From positions 4,092,001-4,156,000 of the forward strand of contig NC_133123.1 of NCBI RefSeq assembly GCF_033568475.1: 64,000 nt of DNA, read 5' to 3'. The DNA is from Henckelia pumila (taxonomy: Eukaryota > Streptophyta > Magnoliopsida > Lamiales > Gesneriaceae). The notes below the pieces were generated by a model. It searched no databases. It was not told the origin of the DNA and was given only the letters and a program-made list of their open reading frames with translations. Every line of letters starts with the position of its first letter. Position 1 is the stretch's first letter. Positions 20,768 through 34,511 of the stretch are shown in pieces. A program made the position numbers and the translations under genes.

Positions 20768-23436
20768 TGAAACGACCCTAACTCTCTAATAAATAAATAT
20801 GCGGAAATTTTTTTTTTTTTTTTATACTACTAAATAAATATATGTACATATATGCCCATACATATATGCACAAAATAAAATAATTAAAATAAATACACGA
20901 CTAAATAAATAAATAATTAAATACTTAAGAAAAATGCATTCTTTTAAATAACTATCTGAGTCAAAACAATAATTAAAAATATACTGCATAAATAAAATAA
21001 TTAAAATGTGTGCATGCACTAAAAATATTTAATAAAAATATTCCATCAACCTCAACCCTTAAAAATAATAAAATGTATCATGACAACATGCACGGTGACT
21101 CAGAAGCTGTCACGGTCACGGGGCTACTGCAGCGCTGCTCATACGTCCTCACCACCGGTAGGAGTAACCTGCTCCTCTACGTACTCACCTGCACCATATC
21201 AGTGTAGTGAGCCTAGAGGCCCAACATGCATACTAACAAGGGTTTAAAAATAATTTAAATCAATTTAATACTAATACATACATATACATGAATGAGCATG
21301 CTTAAAAATTTCATAACATAACTTACATAAATAAACATACATAACATACATAATATCATACATACTAGAGTTGTTGAACATTTATTTTCTTAACATCGAA
21401 TGGTCCTATCCGTAAGTGTGACCCATAGTGCGACTGATCAGTCTAAGAAACCATCGTACGAGGCTGGTGGCGAACCACCCATACATAAATGGCAGAAAAC
21501 TGCCCATACATAAATGGCAGAAACTGCCCATACATAAATGGCCACACTACTTCAATTTCCACCTAAAATATTTTATTTGCTCAACCATAGAAATTCAATC
21601 ATAGCATAAAAATTGATTTCATGAATGCATGTACTTAAATAAATTGTGTGTCCTTCATATATATTTAATTTAATTTTCTTACTAACATATAAATATTAAA
21701 ATAACTTAAATGCATAAAAATAATTAAATATATAATCAGGACACATGCAATTTTCTCATGGATGGTCCTGGACTGCTGGCTCTTCACTCAAGCCCATTAA
21801 CTTAACTTAAGACTTGGCCCATTAAGACTAAATTAGGCCCAATAACACTGACTCTGGCCCAATGGGCCCAAAAACCCATTAACAGGCCCAATAACTTTCA
21901 TGGGCTCCCAAGCCCATAAAAATTTCTGGCCAACTTAAAAATTTAAATAAAAATTATTAAAAGCCCAAAAATAAATAAAATAACCCAAAATAATTTAATG
22001 TAACCCAAATAAATTAAATGGTACTAATTAAATTTTTGGGAATTTAATTAGTCCATTTAACTCCTAATTAACTTAAAAACTTAAAAATAAAAATACCCGA
22101 GCCCAATTAAAATAACCCGGACCCGAACCCACTTAACTTAACCCATATTATTTTAGACCCGACCCGGACCCAAGACCCGACCCGGAACACCCTCAAACCC
22201 TAGAACCCGAAACCCTAGCCTACCTACCCCTCTCGGCCGCCGAGACTTGGGCAGCAGGCCTTCAACGCCTGCTGCCGCCCTGCTCCGGCCACGACCGGCC
22301 GGAGCGCCGCCGGCAGGACCTCCCCAGGGTCCTGCCGGTTCGAACTCCACCAAGCCCCCGACCCCATGCACGTCCAACCACTGAACCGAAGCCCTGCAAC
22401 CCAAAACCCTAAACTGTTTCTCGGCTGCGCCCCTGCACCTTTCTAGCTCAAAATCATTCGGCCGAGCCCTTACCAGCCCAAAGCCCTGCCATGGCTCGAT
22501 CCTTAGGCACCCTAGGACCTTACCTGACCGAACCCTCAGCCCCGAACCAAGCATGGAGAGGAAAAACGTGAGTATGCATAGAGAATCGAAGAACAATGCA
22601 CAAACAACAACATTACATCGATTTTTCTGAAAAAAAATACTTAAAAGATTTAGAAGTCTACCTTAACTTACATGATATATATACTGATATAGCGTAAAAA
22701 AAAATGAGAAAAAGATCATGCCTTTCACCGTAAATATGGATTTAACACGTGTAGGAAGGACTCCGGGACGACGGGACGACCTTGGCTTGCTTGGAACCTT
22801 GAAACCGACCTTCTATGGAGTTCCTAGGGTTGAAGATCGATGAAGAAGAAGATGGAGTGAAAGTGACGGCTGATGGGGGGAAAAAGTGATCGGCTAGAAG
22901 GGTTTTAGGTTGATTAGGTTTTATTTTTGTGTTAAATAAAAATATAGGTTAAGTAATTAAATATAAAAGGTTTTAAATATTAAATATATAACTTAAACTC
23001 TTAATCATAACTTTAAAAATCTGATAACAAAATAAAAATCTCGAATTATTAATTTAGGGGAATTTTAAAAATACTAAGAAGTCAATATTCTGACTAATTT
23101 TGGATAAAAATGACCCCTAAAATTAAATAAAATTAAATACTTAAAATTTTGAGATAATAAAACTCAAAATAATATTTTAAGGCTCCAAAAAGGTTCATAA
23201 AATAATTTGGCTAGAAAGTTGTCATCTCGTCCGTCCACGGTCCCGTCTACGCGATTAAATAATAAAAATACTAAAAATCATAAAAATTACTAATTATGGG
23301 TTAAATGCTTAAAAAATAAATTAAATCATGCATAAATAATTCACATAATTATTTAACCCATAAATCATAAATTTAAATAATTAAATATCCTAATTATGCA
23401 CGCGGATTTATGTAATTAAAAATAACGGGTGTTACA
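20768..23436 (-). repeat. Gypsy 5' LTR
   Basis: The 2669-bp LTR is almost identical to 13250-15919. The three-unit CCCATACATAAATGGC tandem repeat is at 21478-21543, the TGGGCY cluster at 21791-21916 and the GC-rich block at about 22157-22525. It should carry the element promoter, but the start site cannot be fixed from sequence. Confidence 0.95.
21791..21916 (-). promoter_or_regulatory. Cluster of site II (TGGGCY) motifs in the gypsy 5' LTR
   Basis: About eight TGGGCC or TGGGCT motifs (seen as GGCCCA or AGCCCA on the plus strand) occur within 126 bases, and the same cluster is in the 3' LTR at 14274-14399. Such site II elements are known binding sites for TCP transcription factors and drive expression in dividing plant cells. 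Use by this LTR is inference. Confidence 0.5.
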
Positions 23437-24387
23437 AATTCACTAGAAGACTTTGGTTATTACAACGTCTTGCAATACACCCACTTCAGACTTAGGACTT
23501 ATCCAATGCCTAATCCGAAACTCCTAGATTTACACAGATAAGATTCTCAGTTCTTATCAGACTGGTGGAAGCTTTCAGAGTAGCTTCAAGTCTCTTCAAT
23601 AATGAATACAGTCCGGTTGAGCTTCTCAAACTGCAGAGCGGTCGAGAGGCTTGGAAACCCTAGGATGATCCTTGAAGATCAGATATGTAAACTGTAGGCG
23701 AGGGTTTATTTGAGCAGCAAGTGAATGATCTTGTAAGTGTGCTCAAGTATTGCTTCAGTATATCAGATGAGGACTTCTGATAGTATTCAAGTGATTGAGT
23801 TGATTGAGATTTTTCGTGTTGCTTGTCTTCTTCTTGTCACTTCTTGAACAATCTTCTCTTTATATAGGTCAATCATCAACGTCTTTATTTTGAACGTTCT
23901 GATGCTGCATTGAATGCACATTTAATGCTTCATAAATGCATTGATGATTCTGTATGAAGATCGTACACTTCTTTAAATGCAGACAACTTCCAGGGTCCAA
24001 AACTGGTATAAACGGTCGAATGCTTTATCTGTAGCCATTCTGCGTTTTTGCCATTTTAGTGCAACCTGTTGTCTCGATGCAAGAGTCAACAGATCTTCTG
24101 ATACGCCGGTTCTGCTTTTGATAAAAGATCTTGCAATGAACGTCTTGTCACAAGTATTTGTCTTGAGATATCTTGATAAGCAGTTGGCATTCTTCCGGTA
24201 GATAGATTTATCCTCTGCTGGTTTGAATAACCAGTCGATAGGCTTGTGACTGCAACCGGTCGAGAGACAAAGGCGGTTGACAAGCTTCCGGTAGGAGTTG
24301 TAGTAGATTCTTGAAATACAAAAGATTAGCAGCACATTCCTATACAATGAGTTGTTGTTTGTTATCACCAAAATGTCGGATTCAACA
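23437..24387 (-). repeat. Copia 5' LTR, outer part
   Basis: This continues the LTR interrupted at 13249, starting with the second AATTC copy, and ends in CAACA. It matches 3418-4369 with scattered substitutions. The duplicate small frames at 23973-24371 are LTR sequence, not genes. Confidence 0.93.
23859..23866 (-). promoter_or_regulatory. TATA box of the copia 5' LTR
   Basis: The minus strand reads CCTATATAAAGAG, a strong TATA motif in the LTR that would drive element transcription. The same motif is in the 3' LTR at 3842-3849. The gypsy insertion lies downstream of it and would disrupt the transcript. Confidence 0.6.
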
Positions 24388-24392
24388 AACTA
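24388..24392. repeat. Target-site duplication AACTA, right copy
   Basis: The five bases after the copia LTR repeat those at 3117-3121. Confidence 0.93.
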
Positions 24393-24517
24393 CATACATA
24401 TTTTTTTCTTTTAAATTATTATACTAATTATAATTGTAAATATAAATTCATATTTACTAATTACTATTACTATACTATAAAAAGAAGATTATATATCATG
24501 TATACAAAAAAGTATTC

Positions 24518-24688
24518 AACGTAAAATTTGTAGATAATAAATGAAAAGACACACACATATATATCATTTTTATTTTGATTAATATAAATAATAATATTAT
24601 AACATAGATAAACCTAAAAATATCTTTTATTATATATTTTTAATATATATTATTTTTGAATATATAATTTATCAATCATTATATATAT
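24518..24688 (+). repeat. 171-bp dispersed repeat, right copy
   Basis: Near-identical to 2644-2814 in the same orientation. Without the copia insertion the two copies would be about 600 bases apart. Confidence 0.75.
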
Positions 24689-24887
24689 GTGTAATGTGTA
24701 TGTACATGTTTGTATTAATTAATATTTACAATGTTTCGTACAATAAGTACGATCTATTGTTTATAATATAAAATTTAAATAAATATAAATTTATTCTTAT
24801 AATTCTATTAGTAAAATAATTTTGAAAAATCAAATGTGTATCTATTTTAATTTAACAAAAATATTAGACTTTAAAATAATGTAGATA

Positions 24888-24949
24888 AATGGTAAAATTG
24901 ACTTTATAAATTGATTATGTACCAATTAAATCATTTTCAATAGTTTATA
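24888..24949 (-). repeat. Right arm of the inverted repeat flanking the copia element
   Basis: Imperfect reverse complement of 3005-3068, including GGTAAAATTGAC and CATTTTCAATAGTTTA. Confidence 0.55.
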
Positions 24950-24950
24950 C

Positions 24951-25310
24951 CAATATACTATTGTTCGATGAAAATAATCTGTTTCTTGATTAAATAATAT
25001 TAATATATTATTAAGAAATTTATATTAGAATATTTCAAATTACATGGACTAAAGAGAAAAAATATATAAATTATATGTATGACAAATATTTGACACAATT
25101 AATAATAGGATAAAACTAAAGTGAAAGTTATTGAATTAAATAGAGACCATTAAAATAGAATTTATAGGTGAAATTATTGTGTTGTGCATTTTACATCTTT
25201 GTCCCTATCTTTTTTGTAATTTTACAAATATAACCCTCATTATTATCCCCTTTATATAGAATAAAAGGGTAAATATGTATATACACAATGTAAAACTTTG
25301 CCCCTATATT
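24951..25310 (+). repeat. Copy of the left-flank AT-rich repeat
   Basis: It shares long blocks with 1280-1440 and 1770-1930, including ACTATTGTTCGATGAAAATA, TTGACACAATTAATAATA and the TTTGTCCCTAT block. It continues the array seen at 420-1935 across the copia insertion. Confidence 0.7.
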
Positions 25311-26683
25311 CATACTTTTATAGTAGTAATAATGACTCTCATTATTAAGTATTAGATTTTTGACCTCTCAATTTGATGACAATTTAAAATATATTAGATT
25401 TTTGACCTTCTTAATTTGATGGCAATTTAAATATGCCGATTTGCCAAAGTAAAGAGTTATAAAATTTAATGATTTGTGCTATAATTACATATATAATTAA
25501 AATTTAATAATTTTAATTTATTAATATGACTTTTCTCCTTACCAAATCCACTAATTAAGGTATTTCACCAACAGTATTATTTTTAATTGAAAATGTTTAA
25601 TTTATCGATAATTTATATACACATAAAAAAAATTAATTAAATTTTTTTTTTTATAATTTTCAAAGATGATCATAGAAACACAAAATCATCAAAATGTCAA
25701 GTTTGATATTTATTGCATTGCAATAGCTAGAAATCCTTAATAAATCCACTCAATTTCTTTGCATCATTAATTATTTAATTTATTATGATGTCGGTTCTTC
25801 ACACAATTTAAAAACAAAGTAATAGACACCAAAAATAAAAAAAAAATCAAAGGAATAAAAATTATTTAAATATAAAAAATAACGAAAAATTAATTTTTTT
25901 ATAAAAAACATAAGTACATTGGGTATGGAGAAATGGAAGGTGCAGAAATTTAAGAGTGGGAAATTTATTTATTTATTTATTTATTTAAAAAAGGGAGAAG
26001 GTTAAAACAATGGAAGAAGAAAGGAGGAGTTGCACGGAGGCGGCAAGCAATGCTGAGAAGGGAAAATTAGGGATATTAGATGATTAGTCTAATTGAGATT
26101 AAATAACTTAAAGGGTAATTTTGACATATATTAAATTAAAACTCATTTACAAGGTTAGTTTACAAAATAAAATAATAAAAAGGTCAAAAATCTAAGTAAA
26201 AATTAAAAGAAGGTTATTTTTCAAATTGTCCCAATTCTATTGTGCTTTGCTTTTTTTTATTTATTTATGCTTTATTTAATAAAATATTGCAAAAATTAGA
26301 ATATGTGGGGGTTTTACATATTTATTTATGTGAGTTTGACCTTTCAGAAAAATAAAAATTATGTGAGTTTGAGGAATTATTCTTTGGATTTCCTCAATCT
26401 TCGGTTTGACCTGTTCACCAAAAAATATTTTTTTAAAAAAACAATAAGGGTTGAAATTCGAGCAATTATTGCTCGGATTTCAACTTTATTAATTTTAGTT
26501 AAAAAATATATATGTACAGTAAGTGTTCCAATCAAAATTATTTAATAGAAGGATTTTTATTTTTTTTTGAAGGTTTAATAGAAGGAATTTAAAACGATCC
26601 TACCGTAAAAATTTCAAGTCAATCGGAATTATTTTGAGCACGGGTGTGCACGGATTCCCCGCACCCTAGGGTGCGAGGATCAA

Positions 26684-26730
<47 letters not shown>

Positions 26731-27300
26731 GAGCTCGAGTAGTATGCTACTCGAGTTCGACTCGACTCGATTGCACCCCTAACTTCAATTGTTATCAGTT
26801 CACTTAATTATTGTTTTTATTATCTCGTGAGCATTCATTTCGTGAAGATTTTTTCATACCCAAGAATTCTTATGCCACAATTATCTAAGTTAATAATTTT
26901 TAAGTATCAACATACAACAATGGTCGGTTCCTATCCAGGTAAGTATTTATTATTAGAGCTCGTTAATCGAATCGATCCAATTCATAGTGAAACATATTCG
27001 CAGTATCGTCAATATAAACTTAGATTACACGTATTAAAATAAATATAAACAAAAAATGAAGGGAAACAAATGACACCGAAGATCAAAATAGGATGAAAAA
27101 AACTTGACTGTTTCTTTAAATTTTATTTTAAAGACTAAAACCTAAAACAACTTACCCAAATTGTTTGAATTTTCTGCCGTCTTTTTGGACTTTTTATTGT
27201 CCTGTCCCACTAGGAAAATGAAGTTGGATTTATTTTTTTTATAAAAAAAAATTCGAGCAGGAAGAAATCAAATAAGAATTTCTGGTCCATTGCAACAGTG
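25311..27300. other. AT-rich intergenic DNA with microsatellite and hairpins
   Basis: No gene is supported. An inverted repeat with 16-base arms and a 3-base loop lies at 26450-26484. A TA repeat lies at 26685-26724, followed at 26726-26781 by a CGAG-rich palindrome and TCGATTGCACCCCTAA. That end resembles the terminus of plant hAT-like elements (TTAGGGGTGCAATCGA on the other strand), but a matching second end was not found. Confidence 0.45.
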
Positions 27301-27320
27301 AATTTTCAGGATTCACCGAG

Positions 27321-27328
27321 CATATATA
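27321..27328 (+). promoter_or_regulatory. Probable TATA box of the first S-receptor kinase gene
   Basis: CATATATA lies about 90 bases before the ATG at 27417, a plausible core promoter position in a plant gene with a short leader. Confidence 0.4.
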
Positions 27329-27416
27329 ACCAAGTCTGAATAAGAAATACCTGTATTTTGTCGATCATGTTTTTCGGTTATAAAGAATTTTGTCTAGCTG
27401 GAGGAGACCAAGAACC

Positions 27417-30350
27417 ATGAAGTCCAGATGGATTAATGAAAGCTGCATGTTCTTGCATTTTGTTGCAACAATAATCTCGTTACTTTCTGTGCCGAGGATG
27501 CTCCAAGCAATGGACATTTTAAATCCAGTTCAGGTTCTGAAAGATGGTGATACTCTGGTTTCATCTGGTGGAGACTTCGTGTTGGGATTTTTCTCTCCTG
27601 GAAACTCCAAGAATCGGTTTGTGGGCATATGGTACAATAAAATCAAAGTACAAACTGTGGTATGGGTCGCCAACAGGGAAACTCCACTCACGAATAATGC
27701 ATCAGGCATGTTTAAAATCACCGAGACAGGGTTCCTGGCCGTTATTGATGAGTCGAACCGTGTCGTTTGGTCTTCAAATTCGTCGAAAACAGTGCAGAAT
27801 CCAGTAGCACAGTTGCTCGACACAGGGAACCTCGTGGTTAAAGAATCAAATAATCCCAACCCGGAGAATTTCATTTGGCAGAGTTTTGAGCATCCCACTG
27901 ATCATTTATTACCTGGGATGAAGCTTGGTTGGAATTTTGTAACTCGTCGAGAGGTCTACCTTTCGGCCTGGAAGAGCTATGATGATCCAAGTACGGGAGA
28001 TTATACGCTTCATTGTGATCCTTCTGGTTATCCGCAGCTCACAATAAAGAAGGGAGAAGCTTTGCAGTTGAGAAGTGGAGCCTGGAATGGTGAAGGCTTT
28101 AGTGGAGTGCCGAATGTGCGAAAAAATACTATTTATAGCTTCGAAGTAGTCGTGAACAAGGACGAGATTTACTATCATTATGAGCTTTTAAACCATTTGG
28201 TTGTTTCAAGATATATGTTGAATGAGAGTGGTGTTGGACAAAGGTGGACTTGGGTCGACGAAAGACAAGGTTGGGTTATTTACCTCACGTCACCAACAGA
28301 TAGTTGTGATGCATATGGTTTTTGTGGCGTGCACGGTAGTTGTAACATTGTGAATTCGCCTCTGTGTGGATGTTTGGATAGATTCGTGCCGAAAGATCCA
28401 ATAGGGTGGGAGAGGACAGATTGGTCTAAAGGATGTGTACGAAGGACGCCTTTGAATTGTTCGAAAGGAGACGCGTTTTTGAAGTATTCGGGTCTTAAGT
28501 TGCCGGATACAAGAGGTTCTTGGTTTAACTCCAGCATAAATCTTGAAGACTGTGGGGCATTATGTTTAAAGAATTGCTCGTGTATGGCTTATGCGAGTCT
28601 CGATATAAGTAAAGGAGGAAGTGGGTGTTTACTTTGGTTTGGCGAACTTGTGGATATCAGAATGGTACCTCATCCTCAAGGAGAAGATATTTACATTAGA
28701 GTGGCTTCTTCTGAGACTGGTAAGAATTTTACTGAGTTTGTTCTATTTTAAGCTGGCTTCTTATTCGTTAATGGAAGTAGAAATGAAAAGGGGGAGATCG
28801 AACTAGTTTCTTCTAATGTGGGGTTGTTTATTTTCTGCCACAGATTCGAAAGGAATGAAACGCATACTTGTGGTGATTTTGGCCCTGGTAGGGGGAATGA
28901 TCCTGCTAGGCCTGAGCCTGATGCTATATTTAAAGAAAATGAGGAAGAGCGATCATCTTGTCGGGAGATTCTTTTCTTCATCAAATCAGAAAGATGAATG
29001 CCATGACAGAGAACTAGGGATGCCAATGTTTGATCTCAACTCATTAATCAAAGCCACTGATAATTTTTCAATCCACAACAAGATTGGAGAGGGTGGATTT
29101 GGACCTGTTTACAAGGTAAATATATAGATTTGCCAAGTGATACCTAGCGAAACCCAAAGATTTTAACTGTGTAAATTCTGATTTCAGGGCCTGTTGGAAG
29201 GTGGAAAAGAAATTGCTGTCAAATGCCTGTCTCAAACGTCGCATCAAGGAGTAGACGAGTTCAAGAATGAAGTGAGCTGCATTGCTAAACTCCAGCATCG
29301 TAATCTAGTGAGGCTTCTAGGATGCTGCAGTCAAGGAGTAGAGAACATGCTGGTTTATGAGTACATGACCAACAAAAGCCTGGACCTGATTCTATTTGGT
29401 ACGTAACAGTTAAGCCTCTTGCCAACATTTTCGACATCTTCATTCTGCAAAAGTTGAACAAAATTAAATGCTGCATCATTTATGTGACAGATCCAATGAA
29501 AAGCAGTGTGCTTGATTGGCCAAAACGCTTCCATATCATAAATGGAATTGCTCGGGGATTATCATATTTGCATCAAGATTCCAGGTTGACAATCATCCAT
29601 CGAGACGTCAAAGCTAGCAATATATTGCTAGATTCTGACATGAACCCAAAGATATCAGACTTTGGTATAGCTAGATGTTTTGGAGGGGATGAGACAGCAG
29701 CTAAGACTCGCCGAGTTATTGGAACATAGTAAGTATTCAAAAGACCGCTAGTTATTAATGGTCTTTCATTGCTTGTGACATTGTTTTCTGGCTAATACTC
29801 TATTACAGTGGCTACATGTCCCCAGAATATGCAATAGATGGTCTGTTCTCTGTAAAATCAGACGTATTCAGCTTTGGCGTTCTAGCTCTTGAAATCGTGA
29901 AGGGAATGAGTAACAGAGGATTTACCCACACTGATCACAGCCTCAACCTACTCGGCCATGTACAGATCATGTACTGTTATTTCTTTTGGCTATCATTATG
30001 AAAACTATCAAGTGAATTAATTTCTCATGTACTACATTTTGCAGGCATGGACACTTCATAAAGAAGGGAGGTCACTGGAACTGGTCGATCCTTGCCTAGC
30101 CGAACCATTTAACTTTTGCGAACTGCTAAGGACGATCCATGTTAGTCTCTTGTGCGTGCAACAAAATCCAAAAGATAGGCCGAGCATGTCCACTGTGGTA
30201 ATGATGTTGAGCGGCGAAGACGTCTTTCCTTCACCCAAACAACCTGGTTTCTTCACTGAAAGAGAAGTTCTTGCTGCTCAGAGTTCAGCTAGAACGAGTG
30301 CAACGATTTCAGCAAATGGAGTCACCATTACATTGCTGGAAGCAAGATAG
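27417..30350 (+). CDS. G-type lectin S-receptor-like serine/threonine kinase, copy 1
   Basis: Plasma-membrane receptor kinase of the S-domain (SD1) family; ligand unknown. Exons by splice sites and phase: 27417-28719, 28844-29115, 29188-29398, 29491-29728, 29809-29959, 30045-30350, giving 826 residues, normal for the family. A signal peptide (about 1-30) is followed by a bulb-type mannose-lectin domain ([20 protein letters not shown]), the S-locus glycoprotein region, an EGF-like Cys cluster ([17 protein letters not shown]), a PAN/apple domain ([15 protein letters not shown]), one membrane helix near 443-464 and a kinase from about 512. Kinase residues are present: [10 protein letters not shown] loop, K537, HRD D634, DFG D652. 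The catalytic loop reads HRDVKASN where HRDLKASN is usual. The start at 27417 is chosen because it gives a signal peptide; the frame extends upstream only with a non-ATG codon. It is a tandem duplicate of the gene at 31455. Confidence 0.95.
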
Positions 30351-31454
30351 GAAACAATTTGTATAGCATAGACTACCCATAGGCGTTCATTTAGCAATTA
30401 GCACATTCAGTCATGCACTGCAGTTTTTTTTTTAGGGTAAAGTTGAAAAGAAAATGTACATTGTTTAACATTATACGATCTGATACATTTGATAAAAACC
30501 TTTCTTTTCTTTGTTGTTCTTTTTAATCTTTTTATTGGTTACTTGGAGAATGATCGCAAAATATAATACATTTATAAATTATGAAAAGTGGGAAAACAAA
30601 TAAGTGGTATGTACCAAAATATCATAATGAATCACTTTGTAAAAATTAGAATAAGCAGGCGATTAGCTTTATCATAATATTTTTATACAAAAGATTATGA
30701 TACTTATTTTTATAGTAAACGTTGTTGATTTATTTTTAAATTTTTTTAATCAATAAAATAATCTTGGAAAATAAAATGTATGTCTAATTTAATTTAAAAA
30801 ACAATAATTAAACTTAAAAGCAATTTCGATTGAGAATAAAACTGATTTTTTTAGTTATAATATCATATACTACTAATTAAGTCATTAATAATTCATGTAT
30901 GGATATATCAATTTGTCAATAATAAGTGCATGGAATAGACTCCCAGTGTCGATTACTACTTTTTGTGTCCAAATTCCAGCACGAGCTAGAAATTATGAGT
31001 GTCTTTATGCAGTGGTGTCAGAAATCAAGCATCCAACTAAAATTACGATTCATGTTTTTTTTTTAAAAAAAAAAAAAAAAAAGAATTTATTGACTCCAGG
31101 TCAATAGCCAAATTCGGTGGATGAAAAGTACATCAGTCCCACTTGTCTTTCTTTGAATTTTCTGACTAATGGTGGTTTATTTGGGCTATTGACCCAGGGC
31201 AATTGCCGTGTCGTCTTACGAAATTGGATCGCTACTTTTTTATTTGACTCGGAAGAAATCAGAGAAAGACATTTTCTACAACCACTCACGTTAATATTGT
31301 TGCCGCCGGAGTTGTCACGGCGAATTCGGTTTATACCAAGGATTTCTTGGTCCATTTTCCCTGGAAGATACCCTGCAACACTGAATCCTCGGGATTCTCT
31401 AAAGAAGATACTTCGGAATTTTGTCGAGGAAAAGGTGTTTAGTAACAAAGAACA
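30351..31454. other. Spacer between the two receptor kinase genes
   Basis: It holds the 3' region of copy 1 and the promoter of copy 2. A T9/A18-type run at about 31057-31083 could form a hairpin. Frames on both strands at 31101-31493 show no domain and overlap each other. No gene is supported. Confidence 0.5.

Positions 31455-34511
<3,057 letters not shown>

Larger units (their letters stand above)
13250..23436 (-). mobile_element. Ty3/gypsy chromovirus (probably Tekay/Del type), nearly intact, nested in the copia LTR
   Basis: Two LTRs of 2670 and 2669 bp begin TGAAAC and end GTTACA, flanked by AATTC. Minus-strand order is 5' LTR, primer site, gag, protease, reverse transcriptase, RNase H, integrase with a C-terminal chromodomain-like tail, polypurine tract, 3' LTR. 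Long LTRs and the tail point to the Tekay/Del chromoviruses. By eye the LTRs differ at about a dozen bases (around 0.5 percent), so the insertion is recent and clearly younger than the copia host. No stop or frameshift was found in pol. Gag and pol are separated by an apparent intron. The element could be mobile, but that is not shown. Confidence 0.96.
3122..24387 (-). mobile_element. Ty1/copia LTR retrotransposon, probably SIRE/Sirevirus type, split by a nested gypsy element
   Basis: Two LTRs begin TGTTG and end CAACA and are flanked by AACTA. Internal domains on the minus strand run gag, protease, integrase, reverse transcriptase, RNase H, which is the copia order. A tRNA-Met-type primer site lies at 12942-12953 and a polypurine tract at 4370-4384. 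Without the nested insertion the element is about 11 kb. A large extra reading frame between pol and the 3' LTR, and the type of gag, point to the SIRE lineage; that assignment is inference. Several in-frame stops and two deletions in pol mean it cannot encode a full polyprotein. The LTRs differ by roughly 20 positions by eye over 1.25 kb. Confidence 0.95.

Noticed and set aside
22153-22596. 147-codon frame in both gypsy LTRs (also 14636-15079)
   Set aside because: It starts at a non-ATG codon, has no recognisable domain and lies in a low-complexity GC-rich block of the LTR.
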